Shown here: positions 56,023 to 64,000 of the stretch, in pieces
How the letters are laid out: each line of letters begins with the position of its first letter
How positions within the stretch are numbered: the first letter of the stretch is position 1
DNA from: Vanessa cardui
Lineage: Eukaryota > Arthropoda > Insecta > Lepidoptera > Nymphalidae
DNA length: 64,000 bases
Reading direction: 5' to 3'
Assembly: GCF_905220365.1 (NCBI RefSeq)
Contig: NC_061143.1
Location: forward strand, 3,968,001-4,032,000
Position numbers and translations under genes: made by a program
The notes under the pieces: model-generated
Database searches by the model: none
The model's input: the letters and a program-made list of their open reading frames with translations, nothing else
What the model was told of the DNA's origin: nothing

Positions 56023-56305
56023 ATAAAAGTAACAGCCTGTAAATTTTCCACTGCTGGGATAAGGCCTCCTCTTCCATTAAGGAGAGGCTTTGGACATATT
56101 CCACCACGCTGTTCCAGAATTTCGATTGACAGAATTTCGATGAAATTCGACACATGCAGGTTTCCTCACGAGGTTTTTTTTCACCGCCGAGCATGAGATG
56201 AATTATAAACACCAACTAAGTACATATAAGTGGTGCTTGCCTGTGTTTGAACCCGCAATCATCGGTTAAGATGCACGCGTTCTAACCACTGGGCCAATTA
56301 ATCTT
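56023..56305 (-). mobile_element. SINE-A adjacent to older relative
   Basis: AAAGTAACAGCCTGTAAATT, GGCCTCCTCTTCCATTAAGG, CACGCTGTTCCAGAATTTCG, ACACATGCAGGTTTCCTCAC, GGTTTGAACCC or close variant, and CACTGGGCCA. The words AACTGGAC at 56015-56022 and 56306-56313 may be the TSD. Frames over it are SINE-derived. Confidence 0.93.
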
Positions 56306-56313
56306 AACTGGAC

Positions 56314-56604
56314 TTAGTGCTCTTAAGTTAAACATAGTATATCCAATATAAAAAATAATATTGGAAGCAACAATCAATACAATAGCATAGCTCTTCTAAA
56401 ATAATTCATTTCGCAACTTAAACTTGAAATGTCGTAAATCGACTTGCTTTGATACGCTGTTTTGAAGCATAATATACAGGAATAAGTGTTTTTATCATTG
56501 TAGAAGATGTTGCATATTACCTTTTGAAATTTGACGATTATGTTACAATGAGATTTCAGGAACAGTTTTATTTATAAATCGATTTAATTTTCGAATCGAT
56601 TCCC
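56314..56604. other. AT-rich DNA, nothing assigned
   Basis: No recognised content. Confidence 0.45.
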
Positions 56605-56614
56605 ATCGGTCCTA

Positions 56615-56734
56615 GGATCGGTCCTAGGACCGCTCCTGTGGAATCTCGCGTACAATGCAGTTCTGCGTGTGGAACTCCCCGCTGGCGTCAGCTTCATCTG
56701 CTGCGCGGACGACACGCTGGTGCTGGTATGCGGG
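56615..56734 (+). pseudogene. R1-clade LINE reverse-transcriptase fragment
   Basis: Forty open codons: GSVLGPLLWNLAYNAVLRVE, then LPAGVSFICCADDTLVLVCG. This is the palm region with the QGSVLGP-type motif and the catalytic ADD box. The usual tyrosine before ADD is cysteine here. Strongly GC-rich against AT-rich flanks. An imperfect duplication (ATCGGTCCTAGG, 56606-56626) marks its start. No further LINE sequence is visible on either side. Confidence 0.8.
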
Positions 56735-56769
56735 TTGAGTTTCGAGATGACAAATCGATCTATATCTCA

Positions 56770-56885
56770 TTCTAGTATAAATGTGAAAGTATGTTTGTTT
56801 GTTATGCTTTAACGTAACTCAATCAATCGTAATGAAATTTTGCGTGCAAATTGTTAGGGGTACAGAAAATCAGCTCGCCATAACT
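56770..56885 (+). repeat. Rep-E relative, divergent
   Basis: CTAGTATAAATGTGAAAGTA, TGTTTGTTTGTTATGC, and TAATGAAATTTTGCGTGC match the general Rep-E order. The 66-codon frame over and past it is not convincing as a gene. Confidence 0.55.
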
Positions 56886-57064
56886 AAGGGTACCAAGTTG
56901 ACTGAAGAAAACCGTTCCATGGACTTTGGGCAGTCGAATGAATTGAATGTTCAATTAAGAATAGTTGACGAGGCAAAGGATTCTGAGAATTTGCTTTGAA
57001 GACGTAGAAACGCTTTCGTGTATAACTTGTGAAACTATACAGCGCTTACGTAGCTTGTTCATAT
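56886..57064. other. Spacer, nothing assigned
   Basis: No recognised content. Confidence 0.4.
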
Positions 57065-57258
57065 ACAATACTAGTTGGCGCCTGCGGTTTTACTCGCGGT
57101 TAGGTTTGGTCGTTAAGTATGAGACATAAGAAAGTAATCTATTGTGCGTAGTTTCGTGAAGATCCAGTATCCATACCAAATATAATAAAAAATAGTTGAA
57201 GTAGTTTGGCCGTGAAACAGACAGAGTTACTTTCATACGAAAGTATACTCATAATTAT
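57065..57258 (-). repeat. Rep-E copy, reversed
   Basis: ACAATACTAGTTGGCGCCTG, GGTTTTACTCGCGGTTAGG, GTTTGGCCGTGAAACAGACA, GAGTTACTTTCATACG. The outer end is altered. Confidence 0.72.
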
Positions 57259-57269
57259 AACATATACAA

Positions 57270-57415
57270 ATAATAATAACACTTTTTCTCAATTTTTGTC
57301 CGTCTGTCTGTCTGTTTGTTCCGGTTCATCTCTGCAACGGCTGGACCAATTTTGGCGGGACATTAAATGCTGATAAAATAAGAAGTAGTTTAGTTCACAA
57401 CGATAACTTTATATA
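57270..57415 (-). repeat. Rep-G copy, reversed
   Basis: GTCCGTCTGTCTGTCTGTTT, GTTCCGGTTCATCTCTGC, ACGGCTGGACCAATTTTGG, CGGGACATTAAATGCTG. The CTAGCTG end is missing. Confidence 0.78.
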
Positions 57416-57714
57416 TATATAATAAGAATTATTGTATAGGAAATTGTTTTTACAGGACCATGATATCGTGAGATCGACCAATATATTACATAGTTAGTGT
57501 TGACTCAGTGTAATTACTGGCTGAAAAGACAACATTTAAGAAGCGAAGTATACTTAACCCAGAGCCGTTCTATAGCTGAATGTGTCTCCTTACCATCAAT
57601 GGATCGTTTACTCGCCTCTTTTAAATAAAATTTTACATAGAACATTGGTCAGTAGTTTTGTTATGAGAAGTCACCTCGAGACTCACTCTTGAAATGTTGT
57701 AAAACGACTCATAG
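57416..57714. other. AT-rich DNA, nothing assigned
   Basis: No recognised content. Confidence 0.45.
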
Positions 57715-57970
57715 TGATTCAAACCTAGGCAAGCACCACTATATATATATGTGCTTAATTTGTGTTTATAATTCATCTCGTGCTCGGAAGTGAAGGAATA
57801 CATCGTGAGGAAACCTGCATGTGTCTAATTTCATCAAAATTCTGCCACATGTGCATTCCACCGACCCGCATGGGAACAGCGTGGTAAAATATGTTCCAAG
57901 TCCTCTCCTTAATGGAAGAGGTGGCCTTACCTCAGCAGAGGGAAATGTACAGGCTGTTACATTACTTTTT
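57715..57970 (+). mobile_element. SINE-A, head truncated
   Basis: Begins inside the B box (GTGATTCAAACCTAGG), then CACTATATATATATGTGC, ATTCATCTCGTGCTCGG, CATCGTGAGGAAACCTGC, ATGTGCATTCCACCGACCCG, CTCCTTAATGGAAGAGG and tail GGCTGTTACATTACTTTT. The A box is lost. Confidence 0.92.
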
Positions 57971-58353
57971 TAGTATATCAAACAAACTCTCCCAATAAAG
58001 ACTACTAAGCCACTCGGTGGTCTCACCTGACAATAAAATTACATATACATTTGTAAGTTGGTATGCCCTGATCATGTAAGTACTATAATAAAAGCATGAC
58101 ATACACAAAATCTGTAACAGCAGAACCCATGCTTCACTAAGTTATGTTAATACATAACTCAGTAATATTCAGACATACCGAGTTAATACTCAGAATAGTT
58201 ACTTAAGTTATTTCCAACGCCTTCCCTTTGATTATAACCCCTAAATAACTTCGTTTTCGTTATACCGTCTCATCAAATTTAAGGCAGATAAAAGGGCCAC
58301 TAGCTGTTAATTCTTTGCAACGGACAGAATTGTAGCATCACCACCAAACACCT
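57971..58353. other. AT-rich DNA, nothing assigned
   Basis: No recognised content. Confidence 0.45.
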
Positions 58354-58773
58354 TCAAACACCAGGGTACTGAGAATTTTTGCTATAATTATTTTTAATGT
58401 GACCCGCGATTTCATTAAAAGTCATTAGGATTTGAGGTCTTATAAAACTAGCCACTAAGTCATCGCTAGTCAAATAATACGCCCGAAATAGTAAAGATTC
58501 GGTTAAAAGCCTGACAATCGTGCAGAGATAATTTTCATGCACTAAAAATATGCGATCGTAGCTGTAATACGTGGGGTCGAAATGCGACGGGCGAATACTC
58601 GCATGTCTTACTCGACTCTGTAAATGGCAACGTATGGTACGATTTATAAGCGTAAGTGTGAAAATCCAAATAACATACGTAATATGAAACCAATTCACCT
58701 CATAAGACGACCAATTAAAGAAGTCTGTTATTCCTGATGACTTTAAACCCAGGCAAGCACCACTGAATTTCAT
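58354..58773 (-). other. Longest open frame in the window, 139 codons
   Basis: The frame starts inside the SINE-A at 58735-58980 and reads leftward into less AT-rich, single-copy-looking DNA. No domain, signal peptide or family is recognisable. For a composition near 35% GC I estimate by hand about one third of such a frame by chance in 64 kb of two-strand DNA, so its length alone proves nothing. Confidence 0.12.
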
Positions 58774-58980
58774 GTCCTTAATTTGTGTTTATAATTCATT
58801 TCGTCGTAGCGGTTAAGGAAATATCATGAGGAACACACGTAGGTGTATCTAATTTTAAAGAAATTCTGACACATGTCATTCCACCGACCCGCATTGGAGC
58901 AGCGTAGTGGAAAATGCTCCTAACATTCTCATCAAAAGGGAGAGGAGGCTGTAGAACAACAGTAGAAAATTTACAAGAAA
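58735..58980 (+). mobile_element. SINE-A, head truncated and decayed
   Basis: CTTTAAACCCAGGCAAGC, ACCACTGAATTTCATGTCC, TTGTGTTTATAATTCATTTC, CCACCGACCCGCATTGGAG and AAAGGGAGAGGAGGC are SINE-A blocks. The head before the B box is lost. Confidence 0.85.
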
Positions 58981-59447
58981 TTAACTGAAGTTTACATCTC
59001 CGTTTCTAATCTTAAAATTCAAATTATCAAAATTCCTATTTCGAATTCTTATTTTATAAAACAAACCCAGTTACAAAAATTCATTTTTATATTTAAGTAC
59101 ACATTTCAAAATAAAAAACCTATAACATAATAATAAATGTTAATTCAAAAAAGGATATGAATGCGATACTTTTATCCCTTACATCATTCAATCGTGTTTC
59201 TTACGAATTCATATGTAAATTAAATTATTCAAAGAGAAGAATTTGTGTAACAAGCAAGACAAATGTAACATAAAACAATTTGTAGCTTAAAAGATAAGTA
59301 TTCGATCATATAAAGTATTCAGGTGGAAATATTCTGAGGAGTTGAGCGGCTCACATTCGCGCGATGACAATGAAAAACCGAAACAGGGTACATAATATAA
59401 GCAAGGAACTGTTAATGTTGCAATATTGATAAAATATTTTTGACTAG
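58981..59447. other. AT-rich DNA, nothing assigned
   Basis: No recognised content. Confidence 0.5.
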
Positions 59448-59633
59448 TAGTCGCCCATTGTTTTGCTCGCGGTTAAGGTTGTTGGTTGTTGTGTCTCAGG
59501 CAAAAAAGTAGCCTATCTTTTCTTGGAGTTCAAGTTTTCTTCATACCAAATGTTATCAAATTTGGTTTAGCAGTTTGGTCGTATCGGACAGACAGAGTTG
59601 CTTTTACATTTATAATATGAAATATAGATTCAG
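59448..59633 (-). repeat. Rep-E copy, reversed, full length
   Basis: CTAGTAGTCGCCCATTG, TTTGCTCGCGGTTAAGG, GCAAAAAAGTAGCCTATC, GAGTTCAAGTTTTCTTC, GGACAGACAGAGTTGC and TTTATAATATGAAATATAG. Confidence 0.82.
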
Positions 59634-59744
59634 ATGGCTCATTGGTTGGGTCACGTGACCTGAAAATTGTGATTTAAATCTTGGCAAGTATCTTTAATTG
59701 GAACGTCTTGACGAAACATCAGTACAGACCATAGAAACCTCCTC

Positions 59745-59950
59745 TACATTTCCCATTGCTGGGCATATTCCAACACGCTGCTTCAATGCGAGTTGGTAGA
59801 TTTACATGTGGCAGTATTTCGTTGAAATTAGACACACGCAGGTTTCCTCAAGATGTTTTGTATTTGTAGCAGAATTTATCCAATGAAATCAAAATGTTTT
59901 TATTTAAGCAAACTCTAAGGGTGGTTTGAACTGTCAATCTCTAGATTTTT
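59745..59950 (-). mobile_element. SINE-A, decayed
   Basis: ACATTTCCCATTGCTGGGC, AACACGCTGCTTCAATGCG, TTACATGTGGCAG, GACACACGCAGGTTTCCTC and TGGTTTGAACTGTCAATC. A SINE-like head scrap on the other strand may lie at 59640-59690. Confidence 0.78.
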
Positions 59951-60547
59951 TTTTAATTACATATACTTACATAAAAAAAAACTATTTTAGTTTCGGAAAG
60001 TTGTATCTTCTGAAAAATCCAACAACATAGTCAACTATTATATGTTTCATATTGTTATATAATTCTCGTTATAAATGAACATATTTCAAAAACGCTTAAC
60101 TCTTTACATTTGAACCATTTACGGAACAGGAAATAGCTGGAAGTGGATGGAAATAAGAGCTAAACGCTACGAAGACAGATTTGTTTTATTCTTCATTCGG
60201 ATGGAATACATTCCGAAATTGTGCCACTCTGAATGCTCCCTAAACAGCTTTGTGATGTTTTCAAAGTATTATTCTAGTTTTCTTTCTCTTCGAGTACCCT
60301 TTGTATACATTTAGACTTAAGTGAATATATTTTTATAACTACCGTCTGGATTGGGTTTCTTTTCAGATATTTTATAGCGTTCTAGTCTAGAATGTGTTTG
60401 AATAAAACGTCAAGATATCGACTGTGAGTGACGTAACTGTGACGTCATTAAATTAATTTGACCTCAAAGATTTTTAGAAGGAACCTTTTCAAATGAGAAT
60501 CATACGTCTTTATTCATTTGTCTTTGGAAAAATTTATATATACTATT
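59951..60547. other. AT-rich DNA with CRE-like site
   Basis: TGACGTCA at 60440-60447, preceded by TGACGTAA at 60429. No gene was seen. Confidence 0.4.
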
Positions 60548-60680
60548 GTTTTATAAGTAACTTTGTCTATATTTTACTACTTAACGGTTTCATTTAATGT
60601 AATTTGTTATGAAGCAAATTTGAACTATTTATGCCTAACGCCGAAATCTCGTGCGAAGCCGCTGGCGACTGCTAGTTTAA
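60548..60680 (+). repeat. Rep-E copy, decayed
   Basis: TTTTATAAGTAACTTTGTC, TTATGAAGCAAATTTGAAC, TTATGCCTAACGCCG, and the closing GCGAAGCCGCTGGCGACTGC with CTAGT. Confidence 0.7.
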
Positions 60681-60889
60681 TAACAATGTATATACTGAAT
60701 ATGAAAAATAATAACCTTCAAACTTCCAAGAAATATAAACTACTATATGAAATTGAATTAGCATTTTATAAAACTTACATGCAATCTAGAAAAGCCTCTA
60801 ACAAACCAAGTTCTAAGACAAACGACTAAAACAACAAATAACAGATTTAAATCTCAGGACTCAAGTGCATTCTCAAAGGTTTTCGAGTG

Positions 60890-60962
60890 CTTAATTTGAA
60901 TCAACAATTCTGGTGCTCCACAGTAAAGGATAACATTGTGAGGTAGCCTCCATGTTATGGGT
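60890..60962 (+). mobile_element. SINE-A scrap
   Basis: GTGCTTAATTTGAATC, GGTGCTCCACAGTAAAGGAT and ACATTGTGAGGTAGCC resemble the middle of SINE-A. Confidence 0.4.
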
Positions 60963-61099
60963 CACAGTCGTTTCCTACAGAATATAGTATAAAAAGATCG
61001 TTATGGCGTGTATCCGTAATTGTACCCTCAGTGTTAATTGGTATGTGTTTCTAAGGTAGTCGTTCGCTTAACGTTTACTTAAATCATTACAGTTTTACA
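60963..61099. other. Spacer, nothing assigned
   Basis: No recognised content. Confidence 0.4.
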
Positions 61100-61290
61100 C
61101 ACAAAAGCCGGTATGTACCACCCCTTATCGTGTATTCAACCCCCAAATAGCAAGACTTAGTTTTGTTTCTCTGGTTCAAAGGTAATTGAGCCCGTGTGAA
61201 TAAAGACACAAGCTCTACATCTTAGTTCTCAAAGTTGGTGACGTATGGCCATTTATCTACGGGCGGTGACAACTCACCATCAAACAATCT
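61100..61290 (+). repeat. Rep-D copy
   Basis: CCGGTATGTACCACCCCTTA, ATTCAACCCCCAAATAGC, CTCTGGTTCAAAGGTAATTG, ACACAAGCTCTACATCTTAG, CGGGCGGTGACAACTCACC. Nearly full length, diverged. Confidence 0.75.
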
Positions 61291-61584
61291 ATTATATTAC
61301 CTAAGTATTTAAAAGTAAATATCCTTAGGTACACTAATAATTAGGGTCAGGGATTTCATATTTAAAAGTCAAATATCAATAACGCTTAAAGTAAAAGTTA
61401 CTTTATGTAAGTTATTTAGCAACGGATCTGAGAACTGATACCAAGACATGTAAAGAACGTTTCAACCGATGTTCACAGGCTTAAGCCGAACCGCACCCTG
61501 AATTTTCAGTCAGCCTCGCGCCATCTTGAATAATAATATATTGAAAGGAATTCTGCCACATATTTAATTATGCAGGTTGCATTG
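61291..61584. other. AT-rich DNA, nothing assigned
   Basis: No recognised content. Confidence 0.4.
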
Positions 61585-61735
61585 CAACATTTCTATACGG
61601 TGGTTGCGAAAGCTATCCCATGGTGAGAGAGGGTACTGCTGGGTTTTTAGTGGATATATTCGGTATACTAGAACGCATTTGGCGTCCTGAGTAGTGGAGA
61701 GTCCCTCATTCCTGTGCTTTTTCCAGTGAGAAATG
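61585..61735 (-). repeat. E' fragment, reversed
   Basis: GTGAGAGAGGGTACTGCTGG, GTTTTTAGTGGATATATTC and GGCGTCCTGAGTAGTGGAG are the complement of the E' part at 7830-7930 (TACCCACTAAAAAACCAGCG). Confidence 0.6.
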
Positions 61736-62639
61736 AAAAAGATATCATAGAAACATCGTTGTAGCACAACCTACATATCATCTTTCCCAAGTTAGGACCA
61801 GGCCTAGCTGTAGGATATTGCCAAAATACTAGAATTAAGCCAGTAATTCAAAGAAGAATTTTGGACAAAACAAAGAGTATCAATCGCTAAAGTTTTGGGT
61901 ATAACAATAACATGCAACATAGTTGACATAAACTATGTCGTCGGTTACCAAACTCACAAACATCGTACCCAGAAATATTCCTGAAATAGTTCCGTAATAG
62001 AAACATTTACACGGCCAACTTTAGGAGATTCATTAACAATGAAGTCTTGAGGAATTCGAATGTATATTGAACTTGGACGAATTATCTTTAATCCGCAACT
62101 ATGTGGTGAAATGTTGTAAAGGCAAATAATTCGGGATTTTGATTTAAATTGTATGTGAAGGTTTTGTAAAGTTATATTGCTGACCTGGTTTTGACTGATA
62201 ACGAAAAACAATTGTTTTAGGGAGTGAGCGCGCGATGTTATATAATATTAACAAATTTGGAATATTTTAGAACTTTAATTAATTTGCAAAAATCTGTGAA
62301 ATTAATTATATTTATGAATATATAAACTAATTTATTATTTGTTTCGTTTCTTTACGTATAATACACAAGCATAGCTAGCCGCCTATAAAACGCCAGTTTT
62401 AATTGAGAATGTTTTTGCTGGATTGGATAAGCTTCCCAGGAATTCCCTTATTCAGCTCCTACAACCTGTAAATTGAAATGTGGCTAAATTGAATTGCTCT
62501 CACCTTAAACCTCTTCATTGGTACTTATCTAAATCTTGATAAGACATTTATCATTAGTTTATACATATTCCAAATATTTTAATTGGGAATTTTATCTGGT
62601 CTTGAGCTTCATTTTAAGAAGAAAGTTTGGAGTTAACTG
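61736..62639. other. AT-rich DNA, nothing assigned
   Basis: No recognised gene or repeat. The minus-strand frame at 61954-62211 (85 codons) has no domain. Confidence 0.45.
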
Positions 62640-62725
62640 CGCACCCTGTTCCAATATTGGTTACATGTAGGAGATTTTCGTCCGACACGTGCAGGTATCC
62701 TCACAATGTTTTCCTTCATATCATC
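62640..62725 (-). mobile_element. SINE-A scrap
   Basis: CGCACCCTGTTCCAATATTGG, GACACGTGCAGGTATCCTC and ACAATGTTTTCCTTCA are decayed SINE-A blocks. Confidence 0.5.
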
Positions 62726-63314
62726 ATAAATACATAAAATATAACAGTTGTCCATTAAGAAGTTCTATCTGGAACTAATCAGAATTCAGAATCATGATAT
62801 TCCTCAGAATTTTTACCCCGCAGTATAATGGGAAGGTTCTAAACCGACTTTCAAGATTTGACTTAAACAAACATACATATTATATAACAAGGTAAATAGA
62901 CGCGTATAAATAAACACATAAAAATATTTTGTATAAAATGTTATTATTGTTCTGTAAAAAAAAGGTATTGACAATACCATTGAAAGAAAAATCAAACAAA
63001 AAGATTGGATGAGAAATCGAAATAAAGATTTACGAAAACAAATTCGACGTCTACATTTCTGGATGGAAAAAAATTAATAATTTGTTGACTTATATCTTTG
63101 TAATCTATATAAATCATCGTTGGGATATCTGTTCGAGATTATTAGAATCTACAATCTAGAATCTTCGTGATCATCATCTAGATTTGGAAGTTACAAGTCT
63201 TATTATGGCAAGGGAATATAATGTGCGCACACCTGTGACTACACTTTTGCTTTTTATAACGAGAACATTACAACTTACTATTAGGCAGTATATACAATTC
63301 ATACATGAATTGTA
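62726..63314. other. AT-rich DNA, nothing assigned
   Basis: No recognised content. Confidence 0.5.
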
Positions 63315-63534
63315 AAAGTGTAAGAAAAGGTTCGTCACTTTAAGATCTATTTTCGGTCTTTAAGATCTATAAGATCTATTTAAGATTTTATTCTCAGTAT
63401 GAACAATAATCTTAGCCGATCGAGAATGACATATCGCGTCACAATGATTTGATGTTTAGATTCAAAAGGTACTAAGAGCTTAAGACTTGATAAAGAAATT
63501 AATTTGAAAACTGACGAAGGTCTTACTCTGACTG
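63315..63534. mobile_element. MITE-M copy 3, internally expanded
   Basis: Left end altered (AAAGTGTAAGAAAAGG), right end ACTCTGACTG with TA at 63535-63536. It is 24 bp longer than the other two copies because the segment TTTAAGATCTAT is repeated around 63337-63385. Confidence 0.85.
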
Positions 63535-63570
63535 TACATATATTTGGTAAGTTTGAAGTTTGATATAAAA

Positions 63571-63632
63571 TACTAATTATGTTTTTTTGTTTTGTTTCAG
63601 GTATACATTGTACAAATCAACTTTAAATAACG
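63571..63632 (+). other. Candidate splice acceptor and short terminal exon
   Basis: TACTAAT (63571-63577, an ideal branch point) is followed by TTTTTTTGTTTTGTTTCAG ending at 63600. The next 32 bp run up to GGTAAAT. Two frames continue for 9-12 codons before a stop, so a last exon is possible. No donor partner or protein family is identifiable. Chance occurrence in AT-rich DNA is a serious alternative. Confidence 0.2.
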
Positions 63633-63974
63633 GTAAATAAGAGCAAATAAGATGACGTCTAAATCAAACATTATTTAAAAAAAAACTAAGAGTGAACTAG
63701 TTACACCTCAAGTAGGTATTTCTCTATCTATTACTCAAAGGGAGAACAGTTCGTAAGCTGAGAGATTTTTCCCCGCTGTAATAATAATTTAATCTTATAA
63801 AATAGTAAACAGTCATTTGCATGATTATTTTACAAGATTAAACTTACCAATCGTTTGGTTAAATTGAACGAGATGAATCGACTCAATGCAATAATCATTA
63901 TAGGAGAATACTAAGTATAACTGCTTGGGGTTTCAAATTGGGATGGGTTATACTTAACATATGCCATCCTATAT
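63633..63974. other. AT-rich DNA, nothing assigned
   Basis: No recognised content. Confidence 0.45.
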
Positions 63975-64000
63975 CATGTATGCAATTCATGTATGCAATT
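63975..64000. repeat. 13-bp tandem repeat at window edge
   Basis: CATGTATGCAATT is present twice exactly (63975-63987 and 63988-64000), and the second copy ends at the last base. It may continue outside the window. Confidence 0.85.

Noticed and set aside
57295..57325. CTGTCTGTCTGT direct repeats as a CRISPR-like or satellite array
   Set aside because: They are the short internal microsatellite of Rep-E and Rep-G; there are no regular spacers.
1..64000. Bacterial, organellar, viral or CRISPR content
   Set aside because: No operons, ribosome-binding-site-spaced frames, rRNA, mitochondrial genes or viral proteins. Composition and repeats are those of a lepidopteran nuclear genome.

Overview
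The window looks like non-coding nuclear DNA of a lepidopteran insect, most likely a nymphalid butterfly. It is strongly AT-rich, has no long open reading frame and no bacterial gene organisation. It is packed with short interspersed repeats of butterfly type. The most frequent is a tRNA-derived SINE (here SINE-A) that closely resembles, from memory, the Metulj SINEs described from Heliconius and other nymphalids. I found no complete protein-coding gene, rRNA, functional tRNA or CRISPR array. The window could be intergenic or lie inside a very large intron; the sequence alone does not decide this.

Repeat names used below. SINE-A: Metulj-like, pol III A and B boxes, about 260-300 bp, at least 15 recognisable copies on both strands, several with intact target-site duplications (TSDs). 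SINE-B: a second tRNA-derived SINE with a TTTA-rich 3' tail. SINE-C: a third tRNA-headed repeat. Rep-D: a tail with core GTGTTCCGGTTTGAAGG. Rep-E: an element bearing CTGTCTGT and ending near TAATATTA, sometimes with a GC-rich extension (E'). Rep-F: core CGCAACGGATTTTGATGCGG. Rep-G: begins CTAGCTGTGCCCGCGAC. Rep-H: begins AGGGTTCCGT. Rep-I and Rep-J: minor shared repeats. LINE-K and LINE-L: 3' ends of two related Jockey-like non-LTR retrotransposons that still carry reverse-transcriptase C-termini. MITE-M: a 196-bp TA-flanked, mariner-like terminal-inverted-repeat element. MITE-N: a 338-bp element with roughly 50-bp inverted ends.

Layout. 1-8.9 kb: Rep-D, MITE-M, Rep-E, SINE-A and Rep-G fragments in AT-rich DNA. 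10-13.5 kb: SINE-A copies and a SINE-B nested inside Rep-D. 14.8-15.1 and 21.1-21.6 kb: two Rep-F copies, one with a SINE-A inserted and the other with the matching empty site. 23-31 kb: Rep-J, LINE-K, LINE-L, Rep-G, two opposed SINE-B copies, and a GC-rich single-copy-looking island at 26.7-27.0 kb. 33.7-34.1 kb: a Rep-F copy carrying a Penelope-like hairpin. 35.3-35.6 kb: a fold-back element. 37.2-40.5 kb: the densest nest (Rep-F, Rep-H, MITE-M, SINE-A in both orientations, LINE-L/K/L, MITE-N, SINE-A). 41-53 kb: sparser. 53.7-61.7 kb: a second dense zone with a GC-rich R1-type reverse-transcriptase relic. 63.3-63.5 kb: the third MITE-M.

Nothing here works together as an operon or pathway. 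The biology on view is transposable-element accumulation and nesting. The few candidate non-repeat signals are a splice-bounded 52-bp exon candidate near 28.36 kb, a strong splice-acceptor-like site at 63.6 kb, and GC-rich islands at 26.7, 33.3 and 51.9 kb. All are tentative. I did not find a convincing new biological system.
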